Part shown: piece after piece, positions 14,612 to 20,187 of the stretch | Layout of the letters: each line of letters starts with the position of its first letter | Position numbering within the stretch: position 1 is the first letter of the stretch | Virus record (IMG/VR): IMGVR_UViG_3300033146_000839 | Span: 1 to 20,187 of that record | Strand: one strand, 5' to 3' | Source of the DNA: a virus | DNA: 20,187 nt | Notes under the pieces: model-generated | Database searches by the model: none | The model's input: the letters and a program-made list of their open reading frames with translations, nothing else | What the model was told of the DNA's origin: nothing | Made by a program: the position numbers and the translations under genes

Positions 14612-15511
14612 ATGATTAAAACATTTCCAGTCGATTTAATGTCATTAATACATCATATTCAAGTACAATATGAAAAAGTATTAAACAACAAAAAATTTAA
14701 ATCAAGAATGTGTTATTGTAAAAAAGAAATTTTCTCACAATTCACTTATACCGTTGAGAATGTTATTATTAAATTAGGAGCAAGAACATTAAAGTTCCTT
14801 GAAGATTTCAATGTTGAACTATCAACCGATTTAGCTGATTTAAGAACTTGGTTTAATAAAGAAGTTTATGATTCATTATATGAGAATGAACGTGTTTCAA
14901 ATAAACTTGTATTAACATTTCAATTACTCCAAGAATATCAAGATGAGAAGTTTTTCGATATAATTGAAAAGAAATATGATAATATATTAAATATTTTGAA
15001 ATCAGATAAAGAAACTGGAGTTGAACAAGAATTAAATGATTTGTTTGAAGAAATTCGTGCTTGGTATGAACTATTCCTATATATGATATTAGCAACACAA
15101 TTTAATTGTCAATCTTTCGGTGATGATTACCTAAAAGATCATGGGGTTGCATTTGATGTTGCAGTTCCTGATGATAGAAGATGTATTCATGAAGGAGATT
15201 GTGATGTTCATATGAAAGTTGTTGAAGCTGGTGAACAGATAAATATAATCATGACTAATGATTTTATTGATGATATAACTTGGTTAGATAAAATGATGTG
15301 CATCATTTCAAATTATCACACTAATCCTTCTTCAGTAACATTAACATTAGATTATAGAATGTATGACCATTTAGTTCAATGTAAATTATCAGAAAGACAT
15401 TATGATAAATTAATTGAAGCTAATAAACACTTCAAAAATATGACAATTAAAAATCATGAAGGAATTAATTTTAACGGTCATTATGAAGCAATTAAACATT
15501 TGATCGATTAA
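14612..15511 (+). CDS. Helical cytosolic protein with Cys/His cluster, unrecognised
   Basis: A 299-residue soluble protein with no signal or membrane span. Residues 1-165 are predicted mostly helical (VDLMSLIHHIQVQYEKVLNN; VSNKLVLTFQLLQEYQDEKF; EIRAWYELFLYMILATQFNC). Residues 166-200 carry a possible metal site: Cys166 and CIHEGDCDVH with Cys191, His193, Cys197 and His200; Cys34 and Cys36 (MCYC) may contribute. The C-terminal third is mixed alpha/beta. ATG 14612 with AAGGA (14600-14604) is preferred over the in-frame TTG 14591, which overlaps the previous gene. It continues the cassette of the two membrane proteins, 10 bases behind them, and is followed after nine bases by a tube-fold gene. 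It could be a cytosolic effector of the cassette or a structural protein. Confidence 0.75.
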   Translation: MIKTFPVDLMSLIHHIQVQYEKVLNNKKFKSRMCYCKKEIFSQFTYTVENVIIKLGARTLKFLEDFNVELSTDLADLRTWFNKEVYDSLYENERVSNKLVLTFQLLQEYQDEKFFDIIEKKYDNILNILKSDKETGVEQELNDLFEEIRAWYELFLYMILATQFNCQSFGDDYLKDHGVAFDVAVPDDRRCIHEGDCDVHMKVVEAGEQINIIMTNDFIDDITWLDKMMCIISNYHTNPSSVTLTLDYRMYDHLVQCKLSERHYDKLIEANKHFKNMTIKNHEGINFNGHYEAIKHLID

Positions 15512-15520
15512 GGAATTAAC

Positions 15521-16009
15521 ATGTCAGAATTAGATTATTGTAATAGTATTAATTTACTAAAATCTGCACAGTTTAAATTGATATTAGAACACCCAGAAAG
15601 AACTGTTGAATTTTTTGTTCAAGAATGTAATATCCCAGGATGGTCAATAGGGGCAATGGAAGTCCCTTGGATGGCACAGAATCAACAACGTCCGGGAGAT
15701 AATATTACTTGGAATCAATTAAGTGCAATGGTGGTTTGTGATGAAGAGTTAAGAGCCCTCATTGAATGCCATAAATATTGTTTTAGAATTAAGAACCCCA
15801 AAACTGGTGAAATAGGCGGCCCTGAAGAAACTTTTGATGCTAAATTAATGATTTTAACTAACAAAAATAATTATCAGCATGTTATCACATTTTATGATGC
15901 TTGGATTGAAACGGTTTCAGATTTACAATTATCTCATACAACATCTGAAGATGATCCAGTTACTTTTAGTGTTGACATTCAATATGATTATTATGCAATT
16001 GGTGAATAA
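15521..16009 (+). CDS. Second tail-tube-fold protein (tube initiator or terminator candidate)
   Basis: A 162-residue protein that reads like a gp19-fold member: FKLILEHPERTVEFFVQECN then IPGWSIGAMEVPWM (the strand and 'lPg..ig' pattern of tube proteins), NITWNQLSAMVVCDEELRAL with EC (strand then the ring helix), LMILTNKNNYQHVITFYDAW, and the closing DPVTFSVDIQYDYYAIGE. It is clearly diverged from the main tube protein at 11935. In T4, tube-like folds also occur in the baseplate tube initiator gp54 and in gp48, although those are about twice as long. I therefore suggest a tube initiator, terminator or minor tube ring. Ribosome site AAGGA (15510-15514); gp4 begins directly after its stop. Confidence 0.72.
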   Translation: MSELDYCNSINLLKSAQFKLILEHPERTVEFFVQECNIPGWSIGAMEVPWMAQNQQRPGDNITWNQLSAMVVCDEELRALIECHKYCFRIKNPKTGEIGGPEETFDAKLMILTNKNNYQHVITFYDAWIETVSDLQLSHTTSEDDPVTFSVDIQYDYYAIGE

Positions 16010-16480
16010 ATGGGATATTATCAAATTGCTAATTTTGAAAAGTATCTAAAAAATCCTCATAAATATAAGGGAATCAAACCCATTACATTGCGTTCAGGAT
16101 GGGAAATTAAATTCGCGACTTGGTTAGATAAAAACTCCAGTGTTTTATGTTGGAATTCTGAAACTATTGTTATCAAATATGATTTTTTTGATCCAATTAA
16201 AAAGAAAGTTCGAAAACATAGATATTTCACCGATTTTTGGATGCAGGTTACAGATAAGAATGGTTCCATAAAAGAATATGTGATCGAAATCAAACCATAT
16301 GATCAGACGAAACCACCCGCCAAACCCAAACGGCAAACTCAAGCACATCAAAAACGAGTTTACACATATTTAAAAAATCAAGCAAAATGGACAGCTGCTC
16401 GGAAATTTTGTGAAGACCAACAACATCTCGGAAAAGACATTTCATTTGTGATTTTGACTGAAAAAGATATTCCCGTTTAA
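16010..16480 (+). CDS. 4: Head completion nuclease-fold protein gp4-like
   Basis: A 156-residue homologue of T4 gp4 (also called gp50/4, about 150 residues), needed to complete packaged heads and thought to trim or protect the packaged DNA end. It has a TnsA-type PD-(D/E)XK core: RSGWEIKFATWLDKN with Glu32, RYFTDFWM with Asp75, and EYVIEIKPYDQTKPPAKPKRQT with Glu93 and Lys95. The last of these is the E-I-K catalytic element and the Pro/Lys loop is typical of the family. Catalytic residues are all present. In T4 gene 4 lies in another cluster near genes 2 and 53; here it sits between a tube-fold gene and the portal. The start abuts the previous stop. Confidence 0.9.
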   Translation: MGYYQIANFEKYLKNPHKYKGIKPITLRSGWEIKFATWLDKNSSVLCWNSETIVIKYDFFDPIKKKVRKHRYFTDFWMQVTDKNGSIKEYVIEIKPYDQTKPPAKPKRQTQAHQKRVYTYLKNQAKWTAARKFCEDQQHLGKDISFVILTEKDIPV

Positions 16481-16486
16481 TTGTAT

Positions 16487-16494
16487 TATAAATA
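16487..16494 (+). promoter_or_regulatory. T4-type late promoter before the basic protein and portal
   Basis: An exact TATAAATA octamer in the 30-base gap between gp4 and the next gene. Initiation near 16500 would give a very short leader of about 11 bases that still includes the ribosome site AGGAT (16500-16504). It would drive the basic protein, the portal and the collagen-like gene. Confidence 0.75.
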
Positions 16495-16510
16495 ACACTA
16501 GGATAATAAA

Positions 16511-16969
16511 ATGGCAAGAAAACAATTAAAAGATAATGCGATATATTTTTTCAGATATAAAAATCCTGCGGGTAAAGGGAGATTGAAAGTTTGGGATACA
16601 GCTCCTTTAATTATTCCATTAGATGTTACAAGAAAATCCCTTTTGGCGGTTAACATTCACTGGATACCCAAAAATCAAAGAGCAGATTTTGTTGATTTCT
16701 TATTAACATATTTTGCAGCTGGAAAAATGGGTGGCAAACGTTTTAAGCGTTCCAAATTATATTATAGTTTTATTAAATCCGGTAGAGTAAAATGGGCTAT
16801 GGTGGCTATTCGTAGATATCATTTATCAAGAATAACCAACATGCAAGAAGTAAAAAAAGAAGACTGGGATAAAGTTCTCGGTAAACGAAAATTCAGAGCG
16901 AAATTTCAATATGATTCTTGGATTAAAAATCTTACTAGAGGTTTTAGAAATCCAACTAAGAAGAAATAA
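16511..16969 (+). CDS. Basic conserved phage protein, packaging-region, function uncertain
   Basis: A 152-residue, strongly basic protein with no membrane span. It contains IYFFRYKNPAGKGRLKVWDT then APLIIPLDVTRKSLLAVNIH with WIPKNQRADFVDFLL, a KGG/KRFKRSK basic loop, and IRRYHLSRITNMQEVKKEDW near the end. This order resembles a small protein family found in T4-superfamily marine phages with the pattern 'YYD.fPLv.p.......gLNlHYlPp..R..fld.L', usually annotated as hypothetical or loosely as a DNA end protector; I recall the pattern but cannot verify it. The basic charge and a place between gp4 and the portal fit binding to packaged DNA. It has its own late promoter immediately upstream. Confidence 0.7.
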   Translation: MARKQLKDNAIYFFRYKNPAGKGRLKVWDTAPLIIPLDVTRKSLLAVNIHWIPKNQRADFVDFLLTYFAAGKMGGKRFKRSKLYYSFIKSGRVKWAMVAIRRYHLSRITNMQEVKKEDWDKVLGKRKFRAKFQYDSWIKNLTRGFRNPTKKK

Positions 16970-16978
16970 GGATAATCA

Positions 16979-18787
16979 ATGGGTATTTTAAATACAATAA
17001 CTGAAGAACTAAAAAAACCAATTTATAGTAAAGCGGAAGCTGATCTTGAAAATAAGAAAAAACTTTCAACTTCTTCTACCGATAAAGATACAGAAACTAA
17101 TTATATTAGTTATGATCCATTTTCTGCTTATACTCATTCATCATTAGAAGAACATACTTCTTTTGCTAATAGACGTGAGATGATCGGTAAATGGCGTAAG
17201 TGTGTTTGGAATCCTGAAGTTGATGAAGCTATCAATGAAATTATTGGTGAAGCTATCGTTTTCGATGAGCAGGAACAAGTTGTAGATATCAATCTTGATG
17301 AACTCGAAATGAGTGATAACATCAAAGAAAAAATCATTGAATCCTTCAAAAACATTTTATTCCTTTTGGAATTCAATCTAAAAGGTGAGGATTTATTCAA
17401 AAAATGGTATGTTGACGGACAATTAAATGTTGAAGTTGTCTATGATAATACCAAAATTAAAGAAGGTATCCAAAAGTTAATTATATTAACTCCTTTTAAT
17501 ATTTGGAAAATCAAAAATAAGAAAACTAACGAATTCAAATATATTATCAAAGATGAAAAACCAACTAATAATTATGTTCAAGATACCAAAAAAGCTGAAC
17601 GTATATTTGATGTAGAACAGATTACACAAATTGTTTCTGGTATGTGGTCAGGTGATGGTAAAACGCCTGTTTCATATCTTCAAAAAGTTGTTAAACCAAT
17701 TAACCAATTAAATCTTTTAGAAGATTCCGTGGTTATTTGGCATATTACCCGTTCTCCAGAAAAACGTGTATTCTATATTGATACAGGTAACTTACCAAAA
17801 TCTAAAGCTGAAGAATATATTAAAAGACTTATTGCGAAATATAGACAAAAGAAAGTATATAATGCGGATGATGGTTCATTAGAAAATAGATCAAAATCAA
17901 TTTCAATTCTTGAAGATTTCTGGCTTCCAAGAAATGCGCAGGGTCGTGGTACACAAATTGATACTTTGGCAGCTCAATCACAAGGTATGGAATCCATGGA
18001 TCATGTGGATTATTTTGTAAACAAGATTTACAAAGGTTTGAATATCCCAAGATCAAGACGTGATCAAGAGGATAGAATACAAATCAACAATTCAATTGAT
18101 GTTGAAAAAGATGAAATGAAGTTTTTCAAATTTGTTTTACGTTTGAGAAGACGGTTTAACAATCTATTTGTTGATCTTCTCAAGAAAGATTTATTATCTA
18201 AAAAAGTTATTAAACTTCAAGATTGGGAAACCATTCAAGAACATATTCAATTTATTTATGCGAATAATAACCCATATTCTGATATTAAGAAATTACAATT
18301 ATTAGAAATGCGTATGGGAATTGCTGCTAATGCTTTAGATATGATCGAAAATGATTTCTTGTCTAAAGATTGGGTTCGTAGAGAAATTTTAGCACAATCT
18401 GAAGAAGAAATTAAAAAAATTAAAAAAGAACGTGAAGAAGAGAAAAAAGAGGGTGATGATGTTGTTGGTGGTAATGGTGAAGAACCAGAAACATTTGCTC
18501 AACCTGCTCAAGAACCAGAAGAACCAGAAGAACCAAAAGAACCACAAGATGGTTTTCAACAAGCTAAAGAAGAAAAACCTTCTTATTTAACTTCGGGTTT
18601 CAAAGATGAATTAAGTGCTTTAATTCAACAAGAAGTTAGAAATGCGGTTAATGAATTAAAATCAATGGAAATGAACAAAAAGAAAACTGATATTATAAAT
18701 TCACTTAAAGAAGGTGATATAATCAGTAATGGAAATACCGAATTAATTCTTAAAAATGGTAAATTAATTCCTTATACAGAAGACTAA
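16979..18787 (+). CDS. 20: Portal vertex protein gp20-like, with acidic C-terminal extension
   Basis: A 602-residue portal protein (524 in T4), which forms the dodecameric ring through which gp17 packages DNA. The family core runs from about residue 40 to 475: ISYDPFSAYTHSSLEEHTSF followed by REMIGKWRKCVWNPEVDEAINEII; LLEFNLKGEDLFKKWYVDGQ; the segment VVIWHITRSPEKRVFYIDTG with NLPKSKAEEYIKRLIAKYR; SILEDFWLPRNAQGRGTQID then TLAAQSQGMESMDHVDYFVN; and LNIPRSRR. After residue 475 there is a Lys/Glu helix, a Pro/Glu linker (EPEEPEEPKEP), then about 65 residues (YLTSGFKDELSALIQQEV onward, ending ELILKNGKLIPYTED) absent from T4 gp20. AAGGAT (16968-16973) is the ribosome site. Confidence 0.96.
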   Translation: MGILNTITEELKKPIYSKAEADLENKKKLSTSSTDKDTETNYISYDPFSAYTHSSLEEHTSFANRREMIGKWRKCVWNPEVDEAINEIIGEAIVFDEQEQVVDINLDELEMSDNIKEKIIESFKNILFLLEFNLKGEDLFKKWYVDGQLNVEVVYDNTKIKEGIQKLIILTPFNIWKIKNKKTNEFKYIIKDEKPTNNYVQDTKKAERIFDVEQITQIVSGMWSGDGKTPVSYLQKVVKPINQLNLLEDSVVIWHITRSPEKRVFYIDTGNLPKSKAEEYIKRLIAKYRQKKVYNADDGSLENRSKSISILEDFWLPRNAQGRGTQIDTLAAQSQGMESMDHVDYFVNKIYKGLNIPRSRRDQEDRIQINNSIDVEKDEMKFFKFVLRLRRRFNNLFVDLLKKDLLSKKVIKLQDWETIQEHIQFIYANNNPYSDIKKLQLLEMRMGIAANALDMIENDFLSKDWVRREILAQSEEEIKKIKKEREEEKKEGDDVVGGNGEEPETFAQPAQEPEEPEEPKEPQDGFQQAKEEKPSYLTSGFKDELSALIQQEVRNAVNELKSMEMNKKKTDIINSLKEGDIISNGNTELILKNGKLIPYTED

Positions 18788-18790
18788 ATT

Positions 18791-20020
18791 ATGCCAAAGT
18801 CATTTAAAGAATTATCTCTTGAAAAAGATTTACAAGAACAAAATTTAGGCGAATTTGATATTGTCAAAAAATCTGCGCCTAAATCACTTCTTGAAATGGA
18901 TGATTTATCTGAATTCAATTTAATTATTCGTAAAGAAGAACAAATTGAACAGATTAGTATTGTCGAGGGTGAAAAGGGTAAACAAGGAATCCAAGGTGAA
19001 CAAGGGTTAATTGGTGAACAAGGAATCCAAGGTGAAACCGGACCTATCGGTGTTCAAGGTAAACAAGGACCGAGAGGGATAAGGGGTAAAGATGGAAATA
19101 TCGGACCTCAAGGAATCCAAGGTGAACAAGGCTTAAAAGGTGAAAACGGTTTTGTCGGTGAACAAGGTGAACAAGGCGAACAAGGAATTCAAGGTGAGCA
19201 AGGAATTCAAGGTAAAACTGGTAAGGTCGGAGCTTCTGGTGCTCCCGGGCCAATCGGTGAACAAGGAATTCAAGGTAAACGTGGACCGCAGGGTGTTCCT
19301 GGAGTCGCTGGTCAAAAAGGCGAAAAAGGCGATATTGGGGTTCAAGGAAAACAAGGAATTCAAGGTGAGCAAGGAATTCAAGGAGAAATCGGACCTAAAG
19401 GTAAAACCGGAAAAATAGGTAAAACGGGTGAACAAGGCGAAATCGGTCTCCAAGGAAAAATAGGTAAAACAGGTAAACAAGGTCCGATGGGTGATCGAGG
19501 TTTACGTGGTTACAAGGGTATTCAAGGAATTGCCGGTCCCCAAGGGGAACAAGGGATTCAGGGTGTTCAGGGTGAAATTGGTAAACAAGGTTTAGCTGCT
19601 GAACATCAAATTCAAACAAACGGTGTTCGTTGGAAAAAACCTAATGGTGATTGGGGTGAATGGCTATATGTCAAAGGACAAGCTGGTATTATGTCCAGCG
19701 GTTCGGGTATTGGTCAAGCTGAAGCTTCAGGAATAGCACAACATTTAATTGATAAAGCTTTAGAAGGTTTTGATCCTGGAACTCCAGGCGGTGGTATCAT
19801 TGTTGAAGAAGAACAAGAAGTTATTCACAATGGAACAACTGTTATTGATACACCCTCAGATTTGAAAATTGGTTCACAAGAAATTTATTTGAATGGCATT
19901 AGATTATCAGTTGGTAACAATAGAGATTATTCAATTGATGAAACAAATATACGATTTCTCAATGGTTGGGAATTATTTAATCAAGATATTATAAATATCT
20001 TATATAGTAAAAATATTTAA
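18791..20020 (+). CDS. Collagen-like fibre protein
   Basis: A 409-residue protein. Residues 1-59 are a charged non-repetitive head (MPKSFKELSLEKDLQEQNLG onward). Residues 60-269 are 70 uninterrupted Gly-X-Y triplets, dominated by GIQ, GEQ, GKQ and GKT, the pattern of phage collagen-like triple helices, with few prolines and many Gln, Glu and Lys. The C-terminal domain (270-409) begins HQIQTNGVRWKKPNGDWGEW (a motif frequent after collagen repeats in phage proteins) followed by LYVKG, then a Gly-rich linker and a final beta segment with EIYLNGIRLSVGNNRDYSID. The protein is probably a trimeric surface fibre on head or neck, perhaps host-binding. The start is ATG 18791, three bases after the portal stop, with only a weak ribosome site, which suggests translational coupling to the portal. 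Confidence 0.9.
   Translation: MPKSFKELSLEKDLQEQNLGEFDIVKKSAPKSLLEMDDLSEFNLIIRKEEQIEQISIVEGEKGKQGIQGEQGLIGEQGIQGETGPIGVQGKQGPRGIRGKDGNIGPQGIQGEQGLKGENGFVGEQGEQGEQGIQGEQGIQGKTGKVGASGAPGPIGEQGIQGKRGPQGVPGVAGQKGEKGDIGVQGKQGIQGEQGIQGEIGPKGKTGKIGKTGEQGEIGLQGKIGKTGKQGPMGDRGLRGYKGIQGIAGPQGEQGIQGVQGEIGKQGLAAEHQIQTNGVRWKKPNGDWGEWLYVKGQAGIMSSGSGIGQAEASGIAQHLIDKALEGFDPGTPGGGIIVEEEQEVIHNGTTVIDTPSDLKIGSQEIYLNGIRLSVGNNRDYSIDETNIRFLNGWELFNQDIINILYSKNI
18968..19597 (+). repeat. Collagen-type repeat tract (9-base periodic, 70 Gly-X-Y codons)
   Basis: A 630-base tract coding the triple-helix region. Blocks such as GGAATTCAAGGTGAGCAAGG (19182, 19357) and GGAATCCAAGGTGAACAAGG (18987, 19110) recur almost identically, so it is a recombination-prone region whose copy number may vary between relatives. 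It also creates long open frames on other strands and frames, which are shadows. Confidence 0.9.
19990..19997 (+). promoter_or_regulatory. T4-type late promoter before the last gene
   Basis: An exact TATAAATA octamer within the final codons of the collagen-like gene, 40 bases before the next start codon. Its distance to the start matches the other late promoters in this window, so it is probably functional despite overlapping the coding end. Confidence 0.65.
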
Positions 20021-20037
20021 TATAGGAGAATATTATT

Positions 20038-20187
20038 ATGGCTAGAACATTAGTTCGTGGCTCAACTCAAATTATGGAAGAATCGATCTTTAATGATCAG
20101 ATTGCTGAAAAAGATCCAGGTAATGGATATAACGGGATTGAATTAGATAAAATTGAAAATTCTGAACATATTGTTTTGTCAGATGGT
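20038..20187 (+). CDS. N-terminus of a further late protein (3' truncated)
   Basis: The first 50 residues of a gene that runs off the right edge: MARTLVRGSTQIMEESIFND, then QIAEKDPGNGYNGIELDKIE and a short Ser/His-containing end. The start is ATG 20038 with TAGGAGAA (20023-20030) as a strong ribosome site and a late promoter just upstream, so a well-expressed structural protein is likely. The segment 'RGSTQI...SI.N.QI' resembles the start of phage fibre or appendage proteins, and the collagen-like gene before it supports that, but the fragment is too short to assign. T4 has the prohead core genes 67, 68 and 21 after gp20, and this sequence does not look like them. Confidence 0.75.
   Translation, partial: MARTLVRGSTQIMEESIFNDQIAEKDPGNGYNGIELDKIENSEHIVLSDG

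Noticed and set aside
18968-19597. Repeat tract as a possible CRISPR array
   Set aside because: The repeats have no constant-length unique spacers, keep a 9-base coding period, and translate into collagen triplets.
19044-19619. Long open frames on the minus strand and another + frame across the collagen tract
   Set aside because: They arise from the periodic Gly-X-Y codons and have repetitive, low-complexity products with no ribosome sites.
1-20187. tRNA genes, integrase, attachment sites, insertion sequences
   Set aside because: Nearly all of the window is packed with protein genes on one strand; the gaps are short and no cloverleaf pattern, transposase or recombinase sequence was seen.

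Overview
The window is a stretch of the late, structural region of a strictly lytic-type T4-superfamily myovirus with very AT-rich DNA. The evidence is a run of T4 morphogenesis homologues, all on the + strand and in near-T4 order: neck proteins gp13 and gp14, tail-sheath stabiliser gp15, small and large terminase gp16 and gp17, tail sheath gp18, tail tube gp19, then the head-completion nuclease gp4 and the portal gp20. Several intergenic gaps carry the T4 late-promoter octamer TATAAATA, so the phage very likely has a gp55-type late sigma factor. The host cannot be named from this window; an exported protein with a Sec signal and membrane proteins with periplasmic loops point to a Gram-negative bacterium.

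Layout. (1) Positions 1-2896: the end of an unknown gene, a small unknown protein, a protein with a bacterial Ig-like (DUF5011-type) domain, a cysteine-rich PAAR spike-tip protein, a large unknown protein and a small two-segment membrane protein. (2) 2898-5562: a self-contained transcription unit. It opens with a perfect sigma70 promoter (TTGACA, 17 nt, extended TGTTATAAT), runs through a Cas4/RecB-type PD-(D/E)XK nuclease, two acidic proteins that share a C-terminal domain, and gp13, and ends at a strong intrinsic terminator. (3) 5568-9675: a late promoter followed by gp14, gp15, gp16 and gp17. (4) 9692-12506: a late promoter, sheath, an intercistronic hairpin, tube, and a second strong terminator. 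(5) 12522-16480: an insertion relative to T4, holding an exported periplasmic-binding-like protein, two single-span membrane proteins, a helical cytosolic protein with a Cys/His cluster, a second tube-fold protein and gp4. (6) 16487-20187: a late promoter, a basic conserved protein, the portal with a long acidic C-terminal extension, a collagen-like fibre protein with 70 uninterrupted Gly-X-Y triplets, another late promoter, and the start of a further gene.

How it works together: gp16/gp17 pump DNA through the gp20 portal; gp13, gp14 and gp4 finish and seal the filled head; gp18, gp19 and gp15 build and cap the tail; the PAAR protein probably tips the spike; and the collagen-like protein is probably a surface fibre. 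The part not explained by T4 biology is the four-gene envelope-oriented cassette at 12560-15511, which is the best candidate for an undescribed phage-host interaction system. The early-type promoter in front of the nuclease, in the middle of late genes, is the second most notable feature. No tRNA, CRISPR array, insertion sequence or integration module was seen, and no gene-free stretch exceeds 300 bases.
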